Shown piece after piece: positions 1 to 11,484 of a stretch of DNA of 64,000 bases (positions are counted from its first letter, which is position 1; each line of letters begins with the position of its first letter). Below the pieces are notes generated by a model, which saw nothing but the letters and a program-made list of their open reading frames with translations, was not told the DNA's origin and searched no databases. This DNA comes from Micromussa lordhowensis. Lineage: Eukaryota; Cnidaria; Anthozoa; Scleractinia; Lobophylliidae. A program made the position numbers and the translations under genes. The stretch covers positions 43,604,123-43,668,122 of the forward strand of contig OZ026596.1 of assembly GCA_964020085.1 (NCBI GenBank), read 5' to 3'.

Positions 1-935
1 TTGTATATCCGCCATCTTTTTGACGCAGCAGTGGATTGGGTTCGCATGTGTTACATTTTTATTGCGAGATCTGATTGGTTCATTGCGGCATGTGAGCCTT
101 TTTGTGATTATTTGGCTTTGGAAAGATGCCAGTCACTATAAATTAACTTTTATAAACAACAACGGTAACTGATGGACATAAATTTATTGTTCTTTAAAAG
201 CTCTTAAAATAGAAATCAGAACGTAAAAGCTGTAGCAAATAGAAGGCTGGGTCATTTCAAGATCAACCATGTTGTTTCTCAAGTTAATCTGCATTTCTTG
301 ATACGAGAAGGGAGGACTCGAGTTTCATGAAAGCTAAAATAAAAGTTTCCTCCATCAATTCGTCCTTTTCAATTCTTAATTCCGTTCATTTCTTTGTCGT
401 TAACTGTACTCTGTACATTGGAATACTGTGTGTGTTGAAGGTTTTTTCTTCATGGTCTTCTGTGCTCGTTGACACAAACACGTGCTTCATCATGGCGTAC
501 TGTCCCGCGTTAAAAACGTTGTTCTATCTTGGATGTTGAGAATCTTAAATATTTCTTGCGTCTCGTCCTTTTCGTTGATATTTGTTTTTTGTTTGAGAAT
601 TTAAATGTTGTTTGCTGGACAATAAATCGAATTCCTTGTTCTTTAGGCAATAAGGTTCAACTTGTCTAATGACGCCCTAAAAATTAAAAACAAGAACGAA
701 TTAGCAGAGAGACAGCGAGAGATGAATGAAAGGACAACAAAAGTAAGAGAAAAAGTGAGAAAACATGCCCACACTGTTTATTACAATTTATTTTGATATT
801 GAACAAAAAAAAAAACACTCTACCTTGCTTCAAGAACCTGCTGTTCTAACCTCTCCTGTGTTAGGAAAAGATAAAATTGTTAATAACTAGTTTGTTCGTA
901 AAAAGAACACGTTATACACTCTTTGCACTATATTA
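1..935. other. Intergenic, no gene seen
   Basis: This stretch lies beyond the 3' end of TBL2. Short open frames exist on both strands, but none has recognisable protein similarity, splice structure or biased composition. It is AT-rich with A-runs and no clear repeat. An exon of a gene lying to the left of the window cannot be excluded. Confidence 0.5.
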
Positions 936-1374
936 CAGTGAAACCTGTATTAAGCGGACACCGTTGGGACCCTCACTAGTGTCCGCTTAATACAGGGTGT
1001 CCGCTCTAAATAGGTTCAGCAATAATAGTTAACTATTAACCCTTTTGTAACACAGTGTAAGATCAAAGACTGCTCTTAGCATAATGTCCAGACAGTCAAT
1101 GCATCAATCTGGAATATTCTTCTTAGCTTTAAAACGATATTGCTGAACAATGTTAAAGATGTCTGAGCTGAGCATTTAGAAGTAAAAAGCCCTTGAAGTG
1201 TCCGCTTATTGCAGGTTTTGTGCAACAAAATGCCTTAATATTGGTGTCCGCGTCCGCTTAACAGAGGTGTCCGCTGAACGCAGGTTTATTTTACAGTAAA
1301 TGTGGAAAGAAAGTTTACGGACTCAAGCTGGTGTCCACGTATTAGAGGGTGTCCGCTTAATACACGTTTCACTG
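936..1374. mobile_element. Tigger/pogo-like MITE, 439 bp, TA-flanked
   Basis: The left end reads CAGTGAAACCTGTATTAAGC and the right end is its inverted copy with one or two mismatches. Both ends are flanked by TA (934-935 and 1375-1376), as expected for a Tc1/mariner-superfamily insertion. The interior carries several further degenerate copies of the GTGTCCGCTTA motif in both orientations and no open frame for a transposase, so it is non-autonomous. The Tigger/pogo assignment rests on the TIR style and the TA duplication. The TTTATT at 1285-1290 reads AATAAA on the minus strand and could serve TBL2. Confidence 0.8.
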
Positions 1375-1536
1375 TATATTCCATTCACTGGAAAATCACT
1401 GTCTGTATTTAGTCTATTTATGCAAGGAATCCGCAAAATTTTCCTCAAAAGTCATCTCAATAACTTATGAAATCTTCTACTCCGGTGTGAATTTAACATG
1501 CCGCTTCTCTACCTCGGCAAACCTTGATTGTAAAAG

Positions 1537-4500
1537 TTAAACAATCCAAATGCGCCGCAATTTTACCTTAACGCTTTCGTTTCTGGCACGGTTTATCCGC
1601 CCCTCTAGATCTTCAATCTGAACCTTGATCCCAGCAGCATTATGCCACACGCGGATTTGACGGTCCGCGCCACCTGCGGTGGCCAGGTAACGAGAGCTAG
1701 GGTGCCATGCGATCGCTGTGATGTCATCTGAAAGTAACAAGTAAACATGCGTTGACAGTGTCACGAGAAGTACCGAGTTGTAATACTTTAATAGTCACCT
1801 AATCATATCAAGGAGAATGCAAATTTTAAAAACTGATTTCTTGAGACAAAAACATGAGCTCAGGTGTTTGATAAAGCCCAGACAGTGTAGTGGGATAATA
1901 AAGTCCCTCAAAAGAAAGGAAAGGAAGGAAAGATTAGTAACTTTTAAAGTTCCCAAACTGAGAAGAGAAGTAATTTGACAATGGCGTCTCAATTATGCGC
2001 CCAACAGGACAGGTAGTGTGTGAGATACCAGAGCACCAGAGAAGAGCGAAGTCTGGTGCTAGTATTACCTCCATGTACTTCCTCTAGTAGTTCTTCTAAG
2101 GTCCCATTTTCTGTATTAAAAATTCCCAAGGATCGTCCCATAGCCACTGCCGTGACATAAGCATCCGGAGACATGCTGATGATCATGTTGTTGTAAACTC
2201 CAAACGAGGCATCATATATTCCTGTTATGAGCAGATGGGGGTCTTGCTTCTTGGTGTATTCCACTAAAAAGGACAGACATAAATGAATTGGTTTAGAACT
2301 ACATGATGCACGTTTAGAAAAAAAAATAACAGCCCAACAAAAAAAGACTGACTAAGTCACCCTATTGAAGAATGGGCTAAAAAAAAAGAGAAGTGCAATG
2401 AAGATAGGGCTAGTGAAAGACAAGAGATAGAAGATTAGCCCTATACAAAAATAACTCACCATCAATGTCCCAAATTTTCCACGTTCCATCTTTTGATACA
2501 GTTGCCATCCTGATGAAAACAACAAAGGAAGTTAGGACACAGCATGGTTTTCGACATCTTTTTCAGTCACAAACTTATAAGCCAGTATAAAGAACTGTTT
2601 TTTAGCTGTTTTTGGTCATGTATGTTTTTAGAAGAAGCTATCCTACCTAATAAGCATATAAACATTGCCTCTAACATCGGTCTGAACTAGGGAAGTAATT
2701 ATATGGCAGGTCTGAAACAGCGTACTGATTAAAAGGTCAGGTCTTAAATAGGGGTATCAGAATTTTGGTCAGGTCATAAATAGGGTAGGGACAATTGCAG
2801 ATTTTGGTCATAAATAGGGTAAGGGTTTTAGGAAGCGGGCTACACACCCCTGCCCAATGTTTCTGGGAGTACCCACCAACCCTGGGTAACTCAGTGATAA
2901 CTGAACAGTAGTTAAGTATGTCATTATCAAGTACCTTGTGGAATCTGCTGAAAAACTAAAATGATATACACCAGCCGTGTGGCCTTTCAACTCCATTGCT
3001 CTTGAAACCTGCAACAGGTATTATAAATTATCCACTTCCAAATTGATTATACTGTAAGGAAACGTTATCACTGTAATTCATAGGCTTGTGAAAAGACATG
3101 TAATTTAATTAAATAAACTATGTCACCTGCTTGAATTCATCAGACTTGGTGAACTCCACGGCCCAAAGTTTAACATCGGGAGTGAAACCTAACAGAAATA
3201 AAAATAACTTATAAAGTGAACTTCAAGAAAAGGCAGAGTAATAGTTGGCAAACGGCCAGTTTTCACAACATATTTCTGATCTGTTGAAGATCAGAAATAG
3301 ACAAATACTATCATGAGCATAATCAGTCAATTAAAATCTAACACTAAGGTGTACTGGCAGGGTGCAAAGAAGTGAAATATGTTAGCCTGTCAATCTTGAA
3401 CAAGACATTTCACTACCCTAAAGGAAAGTCTACTTTCTTGATCACTTGTGAGTACCACTAGACTATTAGTCACAACATTTGAAGTGCAACTAATAAATTC
3501 AGACAAGAGTAAGTTGTTAGACAAGACTGGTTGATCAAAAGATCAATTCTCTTTATATTTCTGATCTAGTGTAAGTTCAAAGAATTTAGTGGTACATGTA
3601 CATTAAGAACAAAAAATGCTCCATTTGCTACTATTTTCTTTCTCTTCCGTCATCTGTCTCGTTAGAGAAATTGAATGCTCTGCAGAATTAAATGTTTGAA
3701 GATCTCAATGTTCCTACCTGCAGATGCAACAAATTTCCCACAAGGGGATATACTTGCAAAGCTGTTGTTCATCTGGTGAGAGTCGATTATTGACAGTACT
3801 TCACCTACAAGAGATAGTAGTGTACATAAACAGTGAGAGAGTCTGAGCTGAGTGTTTTCATTGTAAACTGTTTAGAATATCAAGGTGTCTACACTATGGA
3901 GGGTCTGTATGGAGCAGGGTTGTTGCTAAGCGCCGGCTGCCGGCGAAATTGTCCAGCTGAGAAAGAAGTGATCGCCGGCTGGATTTTAGCGGGTGATCAC
4001 TCGGTAAAGAACAAGGAACGGTTTTTAGGCTATGCACGTACAATCGTTTGATATCTGAACCTTATCTGTTATCGTCCGAACCGTCTAAATCAACCCAGTG
4101 AAAAGTTTGGGTTCGAGTATCGGCGCAACTATAACAAGTAAAGCAATAATTGAAAAAAATCTTGTTTTAAGCACTTGTTTAGCGTGTCCTCTTTCTGTGT
4201 ACTGCATCCGCCATCTTGAACACACGAAGCTTGGTAGCCCCGCATTCAAGGCATTGCAAAAGATTGGGGACGAAATTCTGTTCCAGGTCTCTCACGAAAA
4301 ATGGTGACCGACTCAATGAAAATCTTAGCCCGGAGACTATTTTCTTAGCTACAACCCTGATGGAGGGTTGAACAGGCAACAACAGGAACCCTTGTGGGTC
4401 ATGCACAGTCTGGGTTTAAAATGGATAGAGGTTACCCATGATTTTTACTTTCAAGTTATGCCCTTCTTCCCAACAGCTCTCAGTTAAAGCATACCCTTTA

Positions 4501-7500
4501 AATTCCACAAGATTATCGTTGTATCCCTGGAACAAGACATGATGAACTTTCCACTGGATGCCACAGCAATATTGATGATCTCCGCTGAATGTTTGACAGG
4601 AAAATCAAATTCACCAGTAATGGAAGTTCCAGATCCATCCTTTTTCTTGTTCACTTTAAATACTCTGATTGTGTTTCCATTAGCTAAAGCCGTGATAAAT
4701 GCCCTGAAACATAGTAAAACATGTTCTACAATCAGCAATAACTGAGATGAGATGAGAATACAAAAAAGAGGAAGAAACTCATTTGCCCTTATAACGAGTC
4801 GAGTGTTGATAAGAGTGAAAAACTTTTATTGATAAGCAACAGTATGATATTCATGTCTTTGTGTCAAGCTGTTTCACATAGGATTTAGGAACTTTTTATT
4901 AGGTTTATTTTGAGTTGGTTCCCTTTTGCTACTGACAATGAAAACATTTTTCTTGTTTTTAATTTGAACAATGTTTTATCCTTAGCTTTCACTAAATCTC
5001 AAAGAGCCTCTTTTTCAAATAGAAATGTTTTAACCCTAATCTAAATCACTTTTGGAATAAAATTAGAAGAGATTTTTTGGTATCATTAATAATTTGCACT
5101 ATTAACTTGAGGTTATTGTCTTATTTCAATGTCATATCAAAACTAACACTAAAAGAAATGTATGTCACTTAGTAAGGAGAATTAGCACGTCAATTAGGTT
5201 TACAATGTGTTAGCTAGCAAAGGGTCATTTATAATCAGGTATATGTAGTCATAATTAAAATGTTAACATTCAGATTTATCATTCTTTTTGTTTAAAGTAC
5301 ATTGTTACATATTACATCTACATGCACTTTTAGGTTTAGTTGCATTTCAACAAACCTGAAGCGAACTGGTTGTTGTTGCTTAGTATCTTCACTGTCGGCA
5401 GAACATTATAATAAGAAACAAGGATTTAAGACATTAAAATTGTTCAAGTTTAATCACTGTTTAATAGAAATGAAAGATAAATTAAATTTACATTAATTAA
5501 AAAATAACTATTCAGAGGTAAAAGGTAATTTTAAAGTTCTCAATATTAAAGATCACAAATGCCAGATGCAACATTAGATGAAGCAATGAAATGGATGATA
5601 TTGCCACAATAATGACAAAGTAGTAAATTTTATGTTGACAATCAAAAATGACTTCAAAAGAGAAGACAGGAAACAAGAATCTACTGTAGGAAATTACAAA
5701 TTAAAACGAAAATGAAAAATGGTGAGCTTATTAGCATTAGAAAGTTACAAAAAGCAACAATGATGTGATTTATATATGAAACAATTCATATATGAACTGC
5801 GGTTGTAGATGAAAGTGAAGAATGACCATCGCAGTATATTTTCCAATTATTTAAGCAATTAGAAAGAAGAAGCCTGAAAAAAATTAGCGCGGAGGTCACG
5901 GGTCCGAATCCCCTTGAAGCCCTGATTTTTTTTTTCAGGCTTCTTTTTTCCAATTCCTTAAATTGGAAAATATACTGCAATGATCATTCTTCACTTTCAA
6001 AAGGCAACAATGTGTATGAAGATATGCTAGATGACATTGAATAGAATGATATATAGTACTAAAATGTTTTTTGATCTGAAAACTGTAGCCATGCATAGTT
6101 AACATAAGATGTCAGCAATGCAGCTTCCCAATGTGTTAGCTAAACTCAAAACAAAACATGGAGATCTTGAAGTGCTTGGATGTAAAATTTCATCCAAATT
6201 CACTGTAGTCTAGTTCTGGCCCATCTCTCTGTCATGCAATGCTACGCTCTTGGAGAGGGAGGGTCCAGGGACAATTGTCTGCGCATGCTTGTAATTTTAG
6301 TTAGTTTCTTAGCTGATCGCTACTGTGCACGTACAACGAGATAAGACGAATAAGAAAACAGATGGCGGCTGATTTGTTTGTGCGGTTGGCAAAAAGAAAC
6401 TAATATTTCCCGAATTCAATTGTGTTTGTTCCATGTCTAGTTAGTTGCAGTGAGCAATTTCCTCCTGCAGGTCAGATTAATTTTCAGGAAAGACAAATGT
6501 TGGGAGCGTTACGCGAATTCTTGAACTGTGCAGAGTAGTTGTGATCAATTAAAAAACACAGGATACGAGAGAAGGCTAAAGCTTGGGTAATTTCGAGGAC
6601 TAACTGTCAACTTTGTGGTATTTCTTTGATCAAAACATTTTTCTCAATCGTTTTTGTAACGCTGTTACTAAAAACCCAAATTTTCTATGTGGCTAAATGT
6701 AATTTAGGCTAAGTTAAAATCAAGCCATGCTGGTCAGCGGTGGTCAGGGAATCTTGCGCATTGAGGTGACATACGGGGTTTCTGGAATGGCAGGTGCTGG
6801 TCGTTTCTGCTGTGTGAGGTACCGCTTGTTTCAAGCAGCAAAACGTTCAGTTGTTCCGCTTTTTTCCCCCTTCCCTTCCCTCCCTCATTGGTGGATTTGG
6901 TAAGTATAGGGCTGGTAAGTATCTCCACTGACTTGGTCAGTGTGACGGTGCCTGGTGGGTGGTGGCCGCTCGCAGAGTTGCCGTGGAGGCCTGTGTGCTC
7001 TGCTCATGGCCTGTGGCATAAGGCTCGTTGCTCGCCCCGGAACTGCCGGCCACTTTGGCAGGCACCATCTCCAAGCTTGCAAGCGATGAGTTTAATGGAA
7101 TTTAATCAACTGGTAGTCTTCCAGTTGCTTCTTAGGTTAGTAAAATTGAAGAATATATCTGGAACTTTTAGAATGTTCTACAGTTGTGATTGTTGCGCCT
7201 TTTCTATCAGTATTGAAGGACCAGGGTAAGGGCTATCAAACATAGGCTTCAGAGTGTTTTCCATCGGCATTGGAGACAAACAGGCATATTTAACTGATTA
7301 TTAAATTTAATGAGCTCTCCATAGTTTATTCGCTTTCCTCTCGAAGCTCGCAAAATTCACACTCACACTCTTTTGTTTTCAGAACCAAAAGTAAGGCAAA
7401 GAAAATTGAAATTCGCCAAAATACTGTTGAAAACTCCCCGGGAAAACTACTCCACGAGCGAAGTGACATGTGTAGTGAAACACTCTCATTTGGCATATTT

Positions 7501-10500
7501 AATGAGCTTTCACTCCTTCTTTCTCCCCTTGAAACTTGCCTAAATTTGTTTCAAAACATTCTTCCTTTTCTCTCTAGAAGAAATAAAACTTATGAAAGCG
7601 TAGACATGCCACAGACAATCCATTCCGCCAAGTTAATCTTGGACTAAAGCTTGAAAAGTTTTTGGAGTGTTTCCAACCTCACTCCCCATAAGTATTTTTC
7701 CAGTCGGGTGAAATCAACATCCCGCGTTCTGATCCGCTCTGATTGGTTTAGCGGGAGCATGCACAGACAATTGTCCCTGGACCCTCTCTATCCGAGAGCG
7801 TAGCGCCAGAGAGAGGGGCCAGAACTGGACTAAATTCCCTGCAGCAATGAGACATCCAAAGAATAAACCCAACCTCACCCTGCAGTGCTTTTAATAAGAT
7901 TTGAAGTAGGTGGCTACCTCGGAACAGCACATGCCGGAGTAATATGAGAAGCCCAGGAGAATTTCTCTCTGGAGAATTTTTAAAAGTTAAATATACCCGC
8001 TGACTTTCAACAGAATACCCGCCGGAGCTCCGGCGGGTGCCGGGTTCTATTGAAAGCACTGCCCTGACGAGCTTATATACCAGTAAATTTAGCTCCATAC
8101 AAATTTTATCTGCTGGCACCTGGCCTGATAGCTTAAAAGTGTGGCTTCAGTTGTGGCCCCATCTGATAAAAGATTTCTCAAACTGCTGACAAATGTTCTT
8201 ACCTTGTATCAGGGCTAAAGTTGACCTTTGTTCCATGATCAAAATCTACATTTGCTCTGACATATCTAACAATAACATACAAGAGAATTTAAAGATAAAA
8301 TCAGTCAATGATGTCAGTCTAACCATTTTTTTTCAAGGAACTTTTCATATCTTTTGTTTTTCTTTTTCTGATAGATTTGCCTTAGACTTCTGCTGCAGCA
8401 CCATTTCAATCATCACTTTGTTCTGAGAATTTGCTAACTATTATACAATTATTTTATTTCCTTGGCTCAAGATGCAATATTTAGTGAAGAAAAACACAAA
8501 GGAATAAAACTGGCCCAAGGGTTCAGTAATCACCCCACTGAGTCTGAGTCCCTGCACTCTGCAAGCACAAGGTAAACATCCAGCCACTCTTACCAAAGGA
8601 AAGGCAGGACTTTTATTTAAAAATATTTTTCAGCTTTTACAGTATGTGCATACTTTCATGCCTGTGGCCTGAAGTTTTTGTTCCCTGTTCTTCAATAAAC
8701 AGCTAGCCTTACAGAGGACATAAACCTTGGCATTTGAATAAAAACTAAAACTTGATGTATCATGCTATTAATTTTTGATGACTGGATTTTTTGTAGACTC
8801 CATGTTCAAACTCTTTCAGATAGTTATTTACATTTGAGACATATTTTTTGCACTATTTCATTCCAAAAGGGGGACGGTATGTGTAGTGCATATTTACTGC
8901 AATAATGTTAAATACAGTCAACTATCCGCTAACGGACACTCATTAGCGGACAGCTCTACTTATGGACACTGTTTTCGATTCCCCTTCTGCCTTCTGGTCA
9001 AACTCTATCACGGGAAATATCCTCATAAGTGGACAGCTCTACTAACAGACACTTTTCAATTCCTGAGGGTGTCCGCTTATGAGAGAGTTGACTATAAAAG
9101 ACAATGAACAGTTTTAACAATACTTAGAAAATAAAGCAGTCGCTTTCTTTTCATAATTTTATGAATCCCAAGTGGCACTTCCAAGTGGTGAATGGGGAAG
9201 CAGTGAGGTCTGAGAAGAGTAGACACAGACGAAAGAAAAACAATATTTTACAAATATTTCCTTTCATACGGAGGACCTCAGGAAAACACCGACTGCTCAC
9301 AGGCTATATTAAATTTATCTTCAATATAACTTACTTATGTTCTTTCTCTTTGAAATCTTTTACACTCCATAGTCTTACTGTCCTGTCTGAAAAACAAATA
9401 AATAAATAATGTAAGTTCAAGTATTTTATTTCATTCCCTGCATTAGTTTCGTGGTCCAAGTAGGATATAAATGTGAAAGTTACTAGCTGTGTAAGGCTGC
9501 TTAAAGGGGCAAAATACAAGATACATTCTTTTGCTTTTTGTAGAAGGCCTTCTTTTCTCCTCGAACATGTTACAAGACTGATTTGGAAAAATGTAATTAG
9601 TGTATGCTACCCATAAATGAATTATTCTGTTACAAAAATACACATAGAGATCTTTTGAATCGATCATATGTTGATTTATATGTAAAATTATGAAGAGATA
9701 TTTTTTTTCAAAAACAGACCATTCCTGATCTCAATGCAACGTGTTTGGCCAGCAGACCGATTCAAGAAAAGCTAAGAAAATATTTTTGTTTTGGCGAGCA
9801 GATGGTACTCCACTTCATAAGTGTCCATAAAGCAATAAACATTATTTTGTAATGTGTGGTTGCCAATTATACCCATGACCTGATCAAATCAATCAAAATG
9901 AAATATGAGACAAAGGAAGTTCCATGGAGAGCGGGTACGCCAGCCATGACAGATCATGTCTTGGTTTGAAAAAAGAGAACCAATGAATTTTAAAGCTTGT
10001 TAAGCCAGGTTGTTTTCTTCCAAAAAATCTGTGAAATGAATTTTGAAGATGTATGTTTTAAAATCATAGTTAATTATTTACCTTAATTAACTTGCATTTA
10101 TTTCCTTAGCCAATTAGAATATATTTTGAAATCAACAAACAGAGGAGATACTAATGTTGGGACAACTTTGAAAAGAGCACTTTTCTGGCCTTTCCCTCAT
10201 AAAATCATTATTTTTGAGAAACTAGACCTCGATAACAATGGTATTGAAAGGAAAACTAAAAAAAACTACAATAGCACAAAGAAACTTTAAAAAATACATT
10301 TACATTATGAATCCAAACTTCAGAATATGTTGTGTACTTCATCCTGTGTTGTTTTTTATGTATATCTCATTTGATACTTCCAGCCTCACACTTACCAAAA
10401 AAACAATGCTTAATGAGATTAGCTACAAATTGACTAATTCAATTTTCTGGATTGTTGAAGTTTGTGTGAGGGGGATTCCGCCGAGGAACGAGACAATGAG

Positions 10501-11094
10501 TTGTGACCAGTATATTTATCCTTTTCCAAAATAGAACCGAAAAACTACGAAGCAAATGCCACAAATTTTCACAAATTTGCGAGAACGAAGTGTATAAATA
10601 ATAAATTGTTTACATAAAAATACGTTTTAGGTAAAGGTCTAAATAAAAAATAACAAGCTTAATGCCCGCCTTCACGTGATAAAACCTCTGTGTACGTGGA
10701 CAAATCTCTAAGCTGCATGGGCGACATTATAAAAGAAACATTATTGAGCTTATGTTTCTTTGTGACAACCTTGCGAAGTTGAAGCCATGTATTTTCCATT
10801 CAAACTAAACTCCAAATCGAAAACATCTCCTGTGTGGCCTTTCAGAACAGCAAACTGTCTGCGATGAGTCTTCACTGGTCCGTTCCCTCGTTTCCCTTTG
10901 AAAGTCTTTACTTTGTCTTTTCTCTCTCCGCTGATCGCCTGCTTTTCTTCCAGTTCAGTTTTAGCAGTCTCAGAACTGTCATCCTTTCTCTGTTTGCTCT
11001 TGAAGCCAATAAACAGAATAACTGCTAGTACAGCAGCGGCAATTAAAGAGGTTACTATGACTGTCCCAAGAGTGGCGACCAGGACGCCCGCCAT
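1537..11094 (-). CDS. TBL2: Transducin beta-like protein 2, ten exons, 435 aa
   Basis: Exons in transcript order: 11094-10770, 9386-9335, 8265-8203, 4703-4495, 3804-3718, 3188-3127, 3008-2935, 2509-2460, 2263-2069, 1727-1537. All junctions are GT-AG, phases agree, and the sum is 436 codons including the stop. The N-terminus has one hydrophobic segment (about residues 5-31) followed by a Lys/Arg-rich stretch, then WD40 repeats such as GHTGDVFDLEF, DRTVRLW, FTPDVKLWAVEF, GHTAGVYHFSF and VSKDGTWKIWDID. Length and motif order match vertebrate TBL2 (about 447 aa), an ER-anchored WD40 protein linked to PERK/ATF4 stress signalling. ATG 11094 is the first in-frame ATG before the membrane segment; the codon three positions upstream is TTG. 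Intron 3 (4704-8202) holds two mobile elements. The exon 1 donor (GTTGTC) is weak, and a second candidate first exon lies upstream. Confidence 0.93.
5811..5999. mobile_element. Foldback element with tRNA-like box B
   Basis: Two inverted arms (GAAAGTGAAGAATGACCATC on the left; its near-complement at the right end, with ATTTTCCAATT and GAAGCCTGAAAAAA motifs) enclose a short centre holding ACGGGTCCGAATCCCC, which resembles a tRNA box B. It has no coding capacity and lies in TBL2 intron 3. The structure suggests a non-autonomous element that captured a tRNA-related piece. Confidence 0.6.
6208..7830. mobile_element. 1.6-kb non-autonomous DNA transposon with ~80-bp TIRs
   Basis: The left end (GTCTAGTTCTGGCCCATCTC) is repeated inverted at 7830 (GTCCAGTTCTGGCCCCTCTC). 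The similarity continues for about 80 bases through GGTCCAGGGACAATTGTCTG. The element is flanked by TA on both sides (6206-6207 and 7831-7832). No transposase frame is present. The centre (about 6880-7090) is clearly more GC-rich than its surroundings and may be captured sequence. A partial relative lies at about 21114-21160. It sits inside TBL2 intron 3. Confidence 0.75.
8916..9094. mobile_element. Tigger/pogo-like MITE, 179 bp
   Basis: The ends are CAGTCAACTATCCGCTAACG and an inverted AGTTGACTA, flanked by TA. The interior has repeated GGACAGCTCTACT motifs in the same style as the element at 936. It lies in TBL2 intron 2 and has no coding capacity. Confidence 0.7.
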
Positions 11095-11339
11095 GTTTTC
11101 CAACTATTGCAGCACCTGTATTGGAGCCTCGTTTTCGCAATTTCACTTCACGCTTTTTTTCGCGCTTTTTCACGCGCGCAAAACGCTAGATAAACTCGTT
11201 TCACGCTACTCTTCAAAGCAACGCTTTTTAAACGAACAAGATTTTTCGATAAAATGAGGTAAACGTTTGCAAAGGTTCTTTTTTTAGCGGCGAAAAAAGC
11301 AATGATTAGTGTAGTGTTGAATTAGCTCACCTGAAGAAC

Positions 11340-11442
11340 TTGACATTATGTATTTTCCATTACTGCTGAATTCAACCCCTTCTACAAAAGCATCATGTCC
11401 TGACAAGGAGGCAGCCTCTAGCGGGTGTGTAACGCTAGGCAT
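11340..11442 (-). other. TBL2: Candidate alternative first exon of TBL2 (WD40 blade copy)
   Basis: On the minus strand, upstream of TBL2 exon 1, an open frame encodes a WD40 half-blade with FSSNGKYIMSSSS, parallel to FSLNGKYMASTSQ of exon 1. It ends at a consensus donor (CAG|GTGAGC at about 11340) in the same phase as exon 1, so it would splice in frame into exon 2 (giving SSDRTVRLW). The first ATG in frame is at 11442. The open frame continues upstream without ATG to a TGA near 11545, so an upstream coding exon is also possible. A product starting here would lack the membrane anchor. It could instead be an unused duplicate. Confidence 0.5.
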
Positions 11443-11484
11443 GCTAGTTCCTGTTACTTGAATTTTTATACTGGTCCTTCGCAC

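Noticed and set aside
6888..7229. 113-residue plus-strand frame inside the 1.6-kb element
   Set aside because: It shows no transposase or other recognised motif and overlaps an opposite-strand frame; kept only as possible captured sequence.
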